Positions 54,341-63,494 of a DNA stretch of 64,000 bases are shown one piece after another. Every line of letters starts with the position of its first letter. The first letter of the stretch is position 1. A model generated the notes under the pieces. It saw only the letters and a list, made by a program, of their open reading frames with translations. It was not told the DNA's origin and did not search any database. Both the position numbers and the translations under genes were made by a program. Origin of the DNA: Bacteroidota bacterium (lineage in GTDB: Bacteria; Bacteroidota; Bacteroidia; AKYH767-A; 2013-40CM-41-45); the NCBI GenBank assembly GCA_016713765.1, contig JADJON010000001.1:1922001-1986000 (forward strand). The letters run 5' to 3'.

Positions 54341-54913
54341 ATGTCAAAACCCATCCGGTATCTACGTAAGAGCAATAAGAACAAGAAGCGTGTAAAAACA
54401 CTCGCAACCTTTCTACGCGGTTTATCACGAAGAAAGCTGCGCGGGCTTGATGGTCTGGCCATGGCCCTGCATAAGGAGGCTTTCAAGAAGATCGACTGCC
54501 TGGATTGCGCGCATTGCTGCAAGGTCATGACGCCGACCTTCAAACCTGCCGACATCAAGCGCATCTCCAAGCACCTGGGTATGACCTACCAGGAGTACCA
54601 GGGCAAGTATCTCTACAAGGATGAAACCGGCGACTGGATGAACACCAAAACCCCTTGCCAACATCTTCGCAAGGATAACAAGTGTGCCATCTATCCGGTG
54701 CGTCCGAAAGATTGCAGTGAATTTCCGCATACCCAGAACCGGGAATTCAAGGCCTATATCGCCTCCACGCACATTCAGAATATCGAATACTGTCCGGCAA
54801 CACTACATGTGGTAGAGCGAATGCATCAGCTCATCATCGAGCAGGGAAAGAAGAATCTCTCCGCTGCCGACGTTAAAGTAAAGCAAGCGGTGCCGGTCGG
54901 TTATCCTTACTGA
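54341..54913 (+). CDS. YkgJ-family cysteine-cluster protein
   Basis: 190 residues from the ATG at 54341. Metal-binding Cys pattern: DCLDCAHCCKVM, then TPCQHLRKDNKCAIYPVRPK, DCSEFP and a late Cys in NIEYCPATL. This fits the CxxCxxCC...CxxY...RPxxCxxFP family, likely binding an Fe-S or zinc cluster; reaction unknown. The in-frame codon at 54320 is TTG and less likely. Its TGA abuts the convergent neighbour's stop codon. Confidence 0.93.
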   Translation: MSKPIRYLRKSNKNKKRVKTLATFLRGLSRRKLRGLDGLAMALHKEAFKKIDCLDCAHCCKVMTPTFKPADIKRISKHLGMTYQEYQGKYLYKDETGDWMNTKTPCQHLRKDNKCAIYPVRPKDCSEFPHTQNREFKAYIASTHIQNIEYCPATLHVVERMHQLIIEQGKKNLSAADVKVKQAVPVGYPY

Positions 54914-57451
54914 TCACCAACCCGATACGAATTTCACGACGCGGCGCTTGCCATGTTGGGACACTTCCAACAGGTAGGCGCCGCTGGTTTTCGGGGCTGG
55001 CAGCCTGACCAGTTGCATTCCCCGGGGAAGTCCCTGCATGGAAGACTGATCGATCAGGCGACCTTGCAGATCGAATATCCTGAATTGAACTGTTCCTGTG
55101 GTACCCAGGCCGAGTCGGAGTAAAAGTTCATCGCGTACCGGGTTGCCCATCAGTGCAAGCTGGAAGCCCGGTTGCTGCAAAGTTGGATCAATGCCAACAG
55201 GTAAGGCTCCAAGACTGACCCGGTAAACACCGTTCCCGTGCGTGAAGGCGAGCAGGCTGTTGTCGGCCGTTGATTTTTTCAGGTCGAATACCATGGCACC
55301 GTCGGGTAATCCCTGATTGAACGCATCCCAAGTGCTTCCCGCGTCAGTTGATACGAAAACTCCGAGGTCCGAGCCCGCATAGAGCGTATCCGGATGGTCG
55401 ATGTCGGGCTGTATGCAATGGAAGGGCACATCGGGTAAGGTCGTACTGATGTCGGTCCAGTTCGCTCCTCCATCCGAAGAGCGGAAGAGGTGGCCCGAAC
55501 CGAATCCGGAGAAAGCAACATAGACGATGCGGCTGTCGCGGGGGTCCACATCGATATCGCGGGGATATCGATTAGGGAGCCCGGCTGAAACATTCAGCAT
55601 ATTCACCCCTCCATCATCGCTTCGCCAAACGCCACTCGGCAGTACATCCGTGGGGGCGGTGGTGACGTACACCACATCCGGGTCGGTGGATGAAACAGCG
55701 ATCGCGAGTGAAACGGCATCGGCGTTGATCGGCCGGTTACCCGGAGCATAGAATGAGAAACCGGCATCGTCGGACCGGAAAAGCGTATCAGCCCCGGCAT
55801 ACAGGACATTTGTATTCGAAGGGGCGATGACAAATGGAGCGACGAAGGCAGCCGTGTTACCACCGTAGGCGCTTGCAGGTTTGGATATGATCTGCTCGTT
55901 ATACGAAAAGCCCTGGTCGTATGATTTGAATACATTCAGGAACTGAAGCGAAGCATATTGGATGAAGTCGTTATCGGGATCGACCGCGTTGAAACTGCCG
56001 TCACCACCCACCACCGGTTGCCAATATCCACCGCCAAGCGACCGGATCGTATTGTTGTCCTGCAAGCCGCATTGCACCGCGGTAGGGTCTTGCAGGGATA
56101 CTGATCCGATGTAGGCTTGTGTGGTCACATAACCACTGTTACAATCCTCGAAGGTTTCGCCGAAGTCGCCGCTGCGGTACAAGCCGCCGTCGGTCAGGAT
56201 ATAGACTTTCTGCGGCTCAAGCGGATTGGAATGGATGCCATGAAGGTCCGGGTGGATGTCATATGTATTGTTGACTAACTGCGGGAAGTCGCCGGCGAGG
56301 TCGGAACGATACAGCCAGACGCCGCCGAAGAGGATCGCGTTCGTATCGGCTGCGTTAAAACACAAGCCGGTCGAATACCAACCCTGGTAAGAAAGGATCT
56401 CTGTCAAGCCGGCAATGCTGTTCCACGTATTGCCTTTATCATAGGAACGGAAAATTCCGACAGTTTCATACAAGCTTCCCACCACCGCGATGAGGGAGCG
56501 ATGATTCAGCGGGTTGATCCGAAGCTGGATCCTGCCCGAAGTGGTATCGGGCGGTAGTCCGTTGCTCAGCCGAAGCCAGGTATCTCCACCGTCGGTGCTG
56601 CGATAGATGCCGTGTGACGGACTGCCGGCGTTACCGACCGCTGCGTAGACGGTGTTGGTATCGACCGGGTCCAACGCGAGGTCCATCACCATCAATTCGT
56701 TCAGGACTGGTTGCCAGGATGCACCGGCATCTCTGGATCGGAAAACTCCTTCGGTCGTGGCAGCATATACCGTTGCGGGTTGCAACGGATTTATTCGAAT
56801 TTCCCAAACACCGCGTGTTTGTTGGTAAAGCCAGTTGAGGGAATGCGTCCAGGTTGATCCGCCGTCAACGCTTTTCAGGATACCGATGCCGTTGCTACCG
56901 CGCGCCGGGCGATAAACGAAGCCGTGGGTGGTCGAGCCGTAGGAATAGGTCTCTCCGGTGCCGATGTACATCTCCAACCGGTTCTGTGGATTGATGGCGA
57001 TCGTTGATACGCCGCGGACCGGAAAGCCGGTTGGGATGTAGGTCCAGGCATTCTGACCCCGCCCACCGCTTGTCGATTTCCAAAGTCCACCCGAGGCGGC
57101 ACCCAACCAGATCACGCTTGTATCGACCGGGTCGATGGCAAAGCCGCTGGTCCTGCCACCGATGTTGGTTGGTCCTTCGGAAACCCAATCCGCCACCTGA
57201 GTGATGCGAAAATTTCTCCCGGAATAGTTTTCGCGGTAGAATTGATAAGCCTTGGCAAAGGCGTCCGGTGGGATATCAGCGTTAGGATAGGCGGCGCTGT
57301 TTCCCAGAAATTGGAGCGCATGCCAGGCCATGCTGAACGATTCCTTTTCGTCTTCTTGTCTTGTATGCAATCGATCGGACGGACTCAAAAACAGCCAGGT
57401 CGCGAGGGCAAGCAAGCCAAGGGAAGCGATTCGGTAGAGTGGGATACGCAT
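54914..57451 (-). CDS. BNR/sortilin-repeat secreted protein with T9SS sorting domain
   Basis: 845 residues from the ATG at 57451 (MRIPLYRIASLGLLALATWL, signal/anchor helix). Residues 90-740 contain about ten BNR/Asp-box blades (SVDGGSTWTHS, SRDAGASWQPV, STDGGDTWLRL, SYDKGNTWNSI, SSDGGANWTDI, STDAGSTWDAF), as in VPS10/sortilin-like propellers and photosystem-assembly-like proteins. WVSEGPTNIGGRTSGFAIDP at the start is typical of Bacteroidota members. The C terminus (GFQLALMGNPVRDELLLRLG, KTSGAYLLEV) is a T9SS sorting domain. No catalytic residues identified. Confidence 0.92.
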   Translation of the reverse strand: MRIPLYRIASLGLLALATWLFLSPSDRLHTRQEDEKESFSMAWHALQFLGNSAAYPNADIPPDAFAKAYQFYRENYSGRNFRITQVADWVSEGPTNIGGRTSGFAIDPVDTSVIWLGAASGGLWKSTSGGRGQNAWTYIPTGFPVRGVSTIAINPQNRLEMYIGTGETYSYGSTTHGFVYRPARGSNGIGILKSVDGGSTWTHSLNWLYQQTRGVWEIRINPLQPATVYAATTEGVFRSRDAGASWQPVLNELMVMDLALDPVDTNTVYAAVGNAGSPSHGIYRSTDGGDTWLRLSNGLPPDTTSGRIQLRINPLNHRSLIAVVGSLYETVGIFRSYDKGNTWNSIAGLTEILSYQGWYSTGLCFNAADTNAILFGGVWLYRSDLAGDFPQLVNNTYDIHPDLHGIHSNPLEPQKVYILTDGGLYRSGDFGETFEDCNSGYVTTQAYIGSVSLQDPTAVQCGLQDNNTIRSLGGGYWQPVVGGDGSFNAVDPDNDFIQYASLQFLNVFKSYDQGFSYNEQIISKPASAYGGNTAAFVAPFVIAPSNTNVLYAGADTLFRSDDAGFSFYAPGNRPINADAVSLAIAVSSTDPDVVYVTTAPTDVLPSGVWRSDDGGVNMLNVSAGLPNRYPRDIDVDPRDSRIVYVAFSGFGSGHLFRSSDGGANWTDISTTLPDVPFHCIQPDIDHPDTLYAGSDLGVFVSTDAGSTWDAFNQGLPDGAMVFDLKKSTADNSLLAFTHGNGVYRVSLGALPVGIDPTLQQPGFQLALMGNPVRDELLLRLGLGTTGTVQFRIFDLQGRLIDQSSMQGLPRGMQLVRLPAPKTSGAYLLEVSQHGKRRVVKFVSGW

Positions 57452-57551
57452 CGGTAAGGGTTTCTGCAATTCAAAGATAAAAACCAGGGTTGGGTAACTT
57501 GCAGGTATTCATTAACTTTCCGATTCAAACCTCAAAGATTACTCTCTCTGC

Positions 57552-57971
57552 ATGAAGAAAGTGATACTCTTGTGCAGCAGCCTGCTGCTGATTTCGGCCG
57601 TTTTTGCCCAGGAGCCATCCCAGCGCGTAAAGGCGGGCTTCGGTACTAAAGTTACCCAGGTGAAACCGGAATACCCCGGCGGTCCGGATAGCCTCACATC
57701 CTTTCTGACCAATAACCTCGCGTACCCGGCCCAGGCGAAGACGGAGCGGATCCAGGGCAGAGTTTACATCGCGTTCCTAATCGATCGAAATGGGAAACTG
57801 CAGAACGTCCGCCTGTTGAGCGGGGTTCATCCACTGCTTGATGAAGAAGCCTTGCGTGTCGTGCGCAGTATGCCGGACTGGAAGCCCGGTACCGTGGCCG
57901 GTAAGCCGACCGATGTGCAGTACATTCTTCCCATCGATTTCATTATCCCAAAGCCTGAAAGCAAGGACTGA
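57552..57971 (+). CDS. TonB C-terminal-domain protein (secreted, unanchored)
   Basis: 139 residues. A cleavable-looking signal peptide (LLCSSLLLISAVFAQ) replaces the usual TonB membrane anchor. KPEYPGGPDSLTSFLTNNL, then IQGRVYIAFLIDRNGKLQNV and LDEEALRVVRSMPDWKPG are the TonB_C fold. Stand-alone periplasmic versions are common in Bacteroidota; energy coupling without an anchor is doubtful. A strong terminator follows. TAACTTTC at 57513-57520 is a possible -7 box. Confidence 0.93.
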   Translation: MKKVILLCSSLLLISAVFAQEPSQRVKAGFGTKVTQVKPEYPGGPDSLTSFLTNNLAYPAQAKTERIQGRVYIAFLIDRNGKLQNVRLLSGVHPLLDEEALRVVRSMPDWKPGTVAGKPTDVQYILPIDFIIPKPESKD

Positions 57972-57984
57972 AATTTGTTCCAAT

Positions 57985-58024
57985 AAAAAAGGTCTCGTTT
58001 GCCCAGGCAAACGAGACCTTTTTT
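57985..58024. terminator. Bidirectional terminator between convergent genes
   Basis: AAAAAAGGTCTCGTTTGCC (57985-58003) pairs perfectly with GGCAAACGAGACCTTTTTT (58006-58024). A and T runs on the two sides let it serve both the TonB-like gene and the M43 protease gene. Confidence 0.95.
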
Positions 58025-58045
58025 ATTACTGCTAACGTTAGCGGC

Positions 58046-60268
58046 TTATCGTTCGATGATCATTTTTTTCACGATACGCTCGTTGCCGTTGGTGAGTTCT
58101 ACGAAATAAATTCCTTTCGAGAAGTCGGCAACATCGATCGAGAATTTGTTGTCGCCCTGTTCGACAGCGAGGTTGAGCTGACGGGCTACTTTGCCGACCA
58201 TATCCATGACGCGTACGCTCACCACTTCGTTGACACCGGAATTGAAGGTCAGGTTGACCTGGTCTTTTGCCGGGTTCGGGAAGAGTACGAAATCATTGAA
58301 ATTGGCCACAGGCTCCAACTGGTCCTCGGCGCTGTCGCCCAGACGGAAGGCCGTACTGCCGACATTCACACGCAGGTTATAGCAAACGGTGGTGCTATTA
58401 GCGCCATTGTATCCGTAAACCTGGATGTAATAAGTAGCGGCAGTGGTCGTGTTGCGAATGATCTGTTCGCTGGTGGTGCTGCCGTTCTGCGAGATCGCCA
58501 ATTGCGTACCCGAACTGTTGTAAAGACGGATATCGAAATCGGCCGGCAGGTTGGTAAGATTAATGCGGATGTAAGTGTTCGGGCTCGTCGTGGTGAACTT
58601 GAAATAATCTTTGTCCGTTGTCGAGCTGATCTGTCCGGTGATATCGGTATTGGTCGAGATCGTTTTAGCCGTGCTGATGGTATTGTTGGATTCCCAGATG
58701 TCGGTGCAGCCGCTGGTTGCCTGCGTGGTGAACGTAGCGATCGAAGAATAAGAACCACTTACGCCACTGCAGACCGCTTGAACCTGATACTGGTAGGTCG
58801 TATTGGCGGTGAGTCCGGTGAGTGATCGCGAGTTCGTGGTGCTCGTCACGGTAGTCCAGGTGGTGGTACCGTTCACACGGTATTGGACATTGTAGCTGGA
58901 AGCTCCGCTTACGGCACCCCAGCTAACGGTAGCTGAAGTGGTGGTGACCGACGAAGAAGTCAGGCTGGCTGGCGTGCCGCAGGTGGTAGCCGTTGCCGTT
59001 GTGAAGGTGCTGATGCTCGAATAGGTGCCCGATGTACCGGAGCAAACCGCTTGAATCTGGTACTGATAAGTGGTATTAGCGGAAAGGCCGGTGAGTGAGC
59101 GCGAGTTGGTCGTGCTGGTTACGGTGGTCCAGGTGGTGGTACCGTTTACACGGTATTGAACGTTATAGCTCGAAGCGCCGCTTACCGCTGCCCAACTTAC
59201 CGTTGCACTGGTAGTCGTAATGGAAGAGGAAGCAAGTCCGGAAGGCGTGCCGCAGCTACCGCCACCCGAAGGAGGGGTACAACCGAGTGAGGTAAGCAGG
59301 CTCACACGAGCTCCGCCGGTAGCAAACAAGGCATTCATGCGGGACGATTGGCCGGCGGTGAACATGTTCATACAGGCGTCGTCCGTGTAGTCCATGTAAT
59401 TCATGAACATGATACCGGGAGAGGTACTGGTGCAAGCATCGGTAGAAGGATAGGAGGGACAGCCGTATTTCTCGCTGGCCTGGTTTGGCGTATCGCTGAC
59501 CTGATCAGAACCTGAACAGCCAGAACCGTCATCACCCCAGATGTGGCGCAGGTTGAGCCAGTGACCAACTTCATGGGTAGCTGTACGACCCAGGTTGTAA
59601 GGCGAAGCAGTGCCAGGGCTGGCTACGCTACCTACGGATGAGTAGAGGAGCACCACACCGTCGGTTGCTGCGGCACTTCCCGGGAATTGAGCATAGCCAA
59701 GAACTCCGCCGCTCAGGTTACACACCCAGATGTTCAGGTAGCTGGAGGAACTCCATGCATCCAAACCACCATTTGCGTACCGCTTCACGTTGTCGTTGGT
59801 CGAGAAGGAGGTCACCGTTGTCTGGCGGCGCTCAATACCGGTGGTAGCATTGCCGTTCGGGTCGCGCTGTGCCAGGCAGAACTGAATGCCCGTATTGGCT
59901 GCAACACCCTGAAAAGCCGCCGGCGTGCTGGATGCGTCCGCATTCAGGCGGGCATAGTCCAGGTTAAGCTGGTTGAGCTGGGCGATGCACTTCGCGTCCG
60001 TAATATTTTGCGCGGTGGTATTGTACACAATGTGGAATACAACCGGGATCGTGATGACCGATTCCGCTTGGTTGTTGTGAGCGTGGGTGCGCACGTATTC
60101 GGCAGTCTGATTCTCGACCGCCTGCATTCGCGCGGCCATCCCGGGGTCAGACGCCAGTTGCTGATTCAGGAGATCTATCGTGCCGCAGATACGATGGGGT
60201 GTGTTTTGGGCAAACGCGCCAAAAGACATCCATGCACCCATGAACAGGGCGAGTAGTGTTTTCTTCAT
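58046..60268 (-). CDS. M43-family zinc metalloprotease with FN3 repeats and T9SS domain
   Basis: 740 residues. Signal peptide (cleaved near residue 20). Propeptide-like region, then the M43 (pappalysin-type) catalytic domain with THEVGHWLNLRHIWG (HExxHxxxxxH, first His at about 232) and the Met-turn FMNYMDYTDDACMNMF. Two nearly identical fibronectin type III domains (about 342-435 and 436-525), a bacterial pre-peptidase C-terminal (PPC) domain (CTDIWESNNTISTAKTI) and a T9SS sorting domain (FVLFPNPAKDQVNLTF). It is an extracellular protease. Confidence 0.96.
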   Translation of the reverse strand: MKKTLLALFMGAWMSFGAFAQNTPHRICGTIDLLNQQLASDPGMAARMQAVENQTAEYVRTHAHNNQAESVITIPVVFHIVYNTTAQNITDAKCIAQLNQLNLDYARLNADASSTPAAFQGVAANTGIQFCLAQRDPNGNATTGIERRQTTVTSFSTNDNVKRYANGGLDAWSSSSYLNIWVCNLSGGVLGYAQFPGSAAATDGVVLLYSSVGSVASPGTASPYNLGRTATHEVGHWLNLRHIWGDDGSGCSGSDQVSDTPNQASEKYGCPSYPSTDACTSTSPGIMFMNYMDYTDDACMNMFTAGQSSRMNALFATGGARVSLLTSLGCTPPSGGGSCGTPSGLASSSITTTSATVSWAAVSGASSYNVQYRVNGTTTWTTVTSTTNSRSLTGLSANTTYQYQIQAVCSGTSGTYSSISTFTTATATTCGTPASLTSSSVTTTSATVSWGAVSGASSYNVQYRVNGTTTWTTVTSTTNSRSLTGLTANTTYQYQVQAVCSGVSGSYSSIATFTTQATSGCTDIWESNNTISTAKTISTNTDITGQISSTTDKDYFKFTTTSPNTYIRINLTNLPADFDIRLYNSSGTQLAISQNGSTTSEQIIRNTTTAATYYIQVYGYNGANSTTVCYNLRVNVGSTAFRLGDSAEDQLEPVANFNDFVLFPNPAKDQVNLTFNSGVNEVVSVRVMDMVGKVARQLNLAVEQGDNKFSIDVADFSKGIYFVELTNGNERIVKKMIIER

Positions 60269-60396
60269 GCTCTTTAAGCTGATTTGGTTGTTAAGCAGGT
60301 CAATTTTAACGAATAAAAGGGTGGGAAAAATGAAAATCCCCGCCTGTTTATCACAAATGCGGGGATTTTCGGTGATTTACCCGAAAAGGGCGGTGA

Positions 60397-61098
60397 TTAT
60401 TCACTGGCGAACTTATATCCGACCCCGCGTACAGAGAAGAAGAATTTCGGGTCTTTGGGGTCCTTTTCGAAGTATTTCCGGAATGCCAGGATGAAATTGT
60501 CTACCGTACGGGTAGACGGGTAGATATCATAACCCCAGACCGTCTCCAGAATCTGTTCACGGGAAACGACTTCGTTTCTGCGTTCGATGAGCAGTTTCAG
60601 GAGAGCGATCTCCTTTTTTGTCAGCCTGGTTTTCGTGCCGTCTTTGGTAATGATATCGTAGGTTTTGAAGTTCACCTCGTTCCCACCAAAACGGAAGACC
60701 TCGGTCATTTCCTTTTTCTCTTCCTGCGTCAGGCTCCGTTTGACCAATACCTGTACCCGCAGCAGGAATTCTTCGAGGTTGAAGGGCTTGGTCATGTAGT
60801 CGTCTGCTCCCCGTTTCAACCCGGTGATTTTATCTTCCGCAGCGTTTTTCGCTGAGAGAAAGAGTATGGGAACGGTCGAATTCGTGAGCCGAATCGATTC
60901 ACAAACGGCAAATCCGTCGAGTTCCGGGAGCATGACGTCGAGAACGACCAGGTTGAATCGTTCTTGCCGGAAGACCCTTACGGCTTCCGTACCATTCGTG
61001 GCCGCAACGACCTTATAGCCCTCCAACTCCAGGTTGAGTTTAATGGCCTCCAGGAGGTGCTCCTCGTCTTCGACTAGCAGGATTCGGATCGGTTGCAT
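60397..61098 (-). CDS. OmpR/PhoB-family response regulator
   Basis: 233 residues from the ATG at 61098 (MQPIRILLVEDEEHLLEAIK). Receiver domain: acidic pair DE at 11-12, phosphoacceptor Asp54 in VVLDVMLPELDGF, Lys in YMTKPF. Winged-helix output domain at about 135-230: LTKKEIALLKLLIERRNEVV and STRTVDNFILAFRKYF. No histidine kinase is adjacent. TACCTTTA (complement of 61107-61114) is close to a -7 box. Confidence 0.96.
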   Translation of the reverse strand: MQPIRILLVEDEEHLLEAIKLNLELEGYKVVAATNGTEAVRVFRQERFNLVVLDVMLPELDGFAVCESIRLTNSTVPILFLSAKNAAEDKITGLKRGADDYMTKPFNLEEFLLRVQVLVKRSLTQEEKKEMTEVFRFGGNEVNFKTYDIITKDGTKTRLTKKEIALLKLLIERRNEVVSREQILETVWGYDIYPSTRTVDNFILAFRKYFEKDPKDPKFFFSVRGVGYKFASE

Positions 61099-61285
61099 GG
61101 GTCGTGTAAAGGTAGAAAACGACCGTGAATGGGTGCTGAGGGGTTGGGCGTTTAACATATCCGAAACTAAAGGCTTTTACCGTGGTTAGTGTCAGGGAAG
61201 ATTCATTTTCCCGCATCCTGACTGACGGCGGTCAGTCGGTGATGCGGAGCCGGAAGCTTACCTTTGCACCACTATGTAAAGTTCC
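61099..61285. promoter_or_regulatory. Intergenic region with palindrome and -7 box upstream of mqnE
   Basis: A perfect inverted repeat, GACTGAC-GGCG-GTCAGTC, lies at 61220-61237, just before TACCTTTG at 61259-61266, a consensus -7 box. The palindrome overlaps the expected -33 position, where an operator could act. ATG at 61274 is followed immediately by an in-frame TAA. Confidence 0.55.
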
Positions 61286-61348
61286 ATTGCCGCTTACCTC
61301 GAACAACACCCCGTAGCCAGCCCGCTGAAATCAATCGCGGAAAAAGTA

Positions 61349-62422
61349 TTGCGTGGCGAAAGGATTTCCAACGAAGAAGGGTTGTGCCTGTACGATTCCG
61401 GGGAGCTGGGTTTTCTCGGCGCCCTGGCCAATCATGTTCGGGAGCAAAAGAATGGTAACACCACTTTTTTCAACCGCAACTTTCACATCGAGCCGACCAA
61501 TATCTGCGTATTCTCCTGTAACTTTTGTTCTTATTCACGCCTGCTCAAGCACAAGGAAGAAGGTTGGGAGCTCAGCATCGAACAGATGATGGATATCGTG
61601 CGGGGATACGACGGACAACCGGTAACGGAGGTGCACATCGTCGGCGGGGTTCATCCGCGCATGGATCTCGATTTCTTTTGTGAGTTGCTCTCCCGCATAC
61701 GCGCACATCGTCCCGACCTTCACATCAAAGGATTTACAGCCGTTGAACTGGACTATATGTTCCGAAAGGCAAAGATTAGTGTGGAGGAGGGATTGAGGAA
61801 AATGCAGGCAGCCGGTTTGCAGTCACTCCCGGGAGGCGGCGCCGAGATCTTCGATGAATCCGTACGGGCAGAGATTTGTGGCGACAAATGTTCCTCCGAC
61901 GAATGGTTACTGATCCATCGTACCGCTCATCGGCTGGGTATGCATAGCAATGCGACCATGTTATACGGCCATATCGAATCGTTTGCCAACCGGATCGACC
62001 ACATGGACCGGTTGCGCCGCCTGCAGGATGAAACCGGCGGGTTCAACACCTTCATTCCGCTGAAGTTCCGGAACAAGGACAACGACATGGCGCATGTCCC
62101 TGAGGTGAACGTAACGGAAGATCTCCGCAACTATGCCATCGCCCGCATCTTCCTGGATAATTTCAATCATGTGAAGGCTTACTGGCCGATGATCGGTCGC
62201 CAGACGGCGCAGTTGTCGCAATCCTTCGGCGTAGATGATCTGGACGGAACGATCGACGATACCACGAAGATCTATTCCATGGCCGGCGCGGAAGAACAAT
62301 CGCCCGCGTTGACAACCGAACAACTGGTCCAATTGATCCGACAGAGTGGAAGAACACCGGTAGAGCGTGACACGCTCTATAAGGTGGTGAAGTCGTTCGG
62401 AGAAGCGCCCGTTATCGTCTAA
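61349..62422 (+). CDS. mqnE: Aminofutalosine synthase (radical SAM), start uncertain
   Basis: 357 residues from TTG at 61349. Radical-SAM cluster CVFSCNFCSYSR (Cx3Cx2C), FNRNFHIEPTN, HIVGGVHPRMD, LQSLPGGGAEIFDE and HSNATMLYGHIES identify MqnE, which makes aminofutalosine in the futalosine menaquinone pathway. The frame stays open and family-like upstream to 61280 (SSIAAYLEQH, then PLKSIAEKVLRGERIS), so the true protein probably starts earlier. But the only upstream ATG (61274) is followed at once by TAA. Either a non-standard start (ATT at 61286) or TTG is used, or codon 2 carries a nonsense change or sequencing error. Confidence 0.9.
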   Translation: MRGERISNEEGLCLYDSGELGFLGALANHVREQKNGNTTFFNRNFHIEPTNICVFSCNFCSYSRLLKHKEEGWELSIEQMMDIVRGYDGQPVTEVHIVGGVHPRMDLDFFCELLSRIRAHRPDLHIKGFTAVELDYMFRKAKISVEEGLRKMQAAGLQSLPGGGAEIFDESVRAEICGDKCSSDEWLLIHRTAHRLGMHSNATMLYGHIESFANRIDHMDRLRRLQDETGGFNTFIPLKFRNKDNDMAHVPEVNVTEDLRNYAIARIFLDNFNHVKAYWPMIGRQTAQLSQSFGVDDLDGTIDDTTKIYSMAGAEEQSPALTTEQLVQLIRQSGRTPVERDTLYKVVKSFGEAPVIV

Positions 62423-62441
62423 GGTTCGGTGCCCGGGGCGC

Positions 62442-63476
62442 TTACGATTCTTTTTCAGCGGAGTACTTTCTCCACTTGTCCAGCAATCGAACAAAGTCTT
62501 CAGGAAGGGGACTTTCGAAAAATACCCGTTGACCTGTTCTCGGGTGAAGAAAGCCCAGCGTAGCCGCGTGCAAGGCGTGTCGCGGCAGCAGGTCGAAGCA
62601 GTTCATGACGAATTGCTTGTACTTGGAAAAGCTGGTGCCTTTCAGAATTTTATCGCCCCCGTAACTCTCGTCATTGAAAAGCGGATGTCCGATGTACTTC
62701 ATGTGCGCCCGGATTTGATGCGTGCGCCCGGTTTCCAGCTTGCATTCGACCAGCGTGACGTATCCGAATCGTTCCACCACGGAATAGTGTGTGACGGCAT
62801 GCTTGCCATGGCTGCCATCGGGGAAAACATCCATGACCTTTCGGTCTTTGAGGCTTCGTCCGATGTTGCCGGTGATGGTACCGGTGGGTTCCTTGGGTTC
62901 ACCCCAGACCAATGCCAGGTATTTACGATCGATCGTTCGTTCAAAGAATTCTTTCGCCAGGGTGACGAGCGCCCGTTCGGAACGTGCGATGACCATCAGA
63001 CCCGATGTATTCTTGTCGATGCGATGTACCAGTCCGGGCCGATGCAATTGATCGGGGAAATGGGGGAGATGCTCGAAATGATAGACCAGCGCGTTCATCA
63101 ACGTTCCGGTCCAGTTGCCGACTCCCGGATGGACCACCATACCCGCTGCCTTATCGAGGATGATCACGTCTTCGTCTTCGAACACGATGTTGAGCGGAAT
63201 ATTTTCGGGAACCAGTTCAAATTCCCTGACCGGCTCCGGTAAGACTACCTGGACCTGGTCCAGCGGTTTTACCTTATAACTCGGCTTGGTTTCCTTTCCA
63301 TTAACCAGGATGCACCCGGCATCGCAGGCTTGCTGGATCTTATTCCGCGATGCACCGGTAAGCCGGTTCATCAGGTATTTGTCAACACGCAAGGGCGCCT
63401 GACCTTTATCGACGACGAATCGATGGTGCTCGTAGAGTTCGTCGTGATCGGCGGCTTCGAGGTCGATCGGTTCCAT
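62442..63476 (-). CDS. RluA/RluD-family pseudouridine synthase
   Basis: 344 residues from the ATG at 63476 (MEPIDLEAADHDELYEHHRF). An N-terminal S4 RNA-binding domain (RVDKYLMNRLTGASRNKIQQ) is followed by the catalytic domain with PGLVHRIDKNTSGLMVIA, containing the catalytic Asp, and KLETGRTHQIRAHM. It makes pseudouridine in rRNA, probably the RluD positions in 23S helix 69. Normal length. Confidence 0.95.
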   Translation of the reverse strand: MEPIDLEAADHDELYEHHRFVVDKGQAPLRVDKYLMNRLTGASRNKIQQACDAGCILVNGKETKPSYKVKPLDQVQVVLPEPVREFELVPENIPLNIVFEDEDVIILDKAAGMVVHPGVGNWTGTLMNALVYHFEHLPHFPDQLHRPGLVHRIDKNTSGLMVIARSERALVTLAKEFFERTIDRKYLALVWGEPKEPTGTITGNIGRSLKDRKVMDVFPDGSHGKHAVTHYSVVERFGYVTLVECKLETGRTHQIRAHMKYIGHPLFNDESYGGDKILKGTSFSKYKQFVMNCFDLLPRHALHAATLGFLHPRTGQRVFFESPLPEDFVRLLDKWRKYSAEKES

Positions 63477-63494
63477 ATGATGCCCCAAGGGGAC

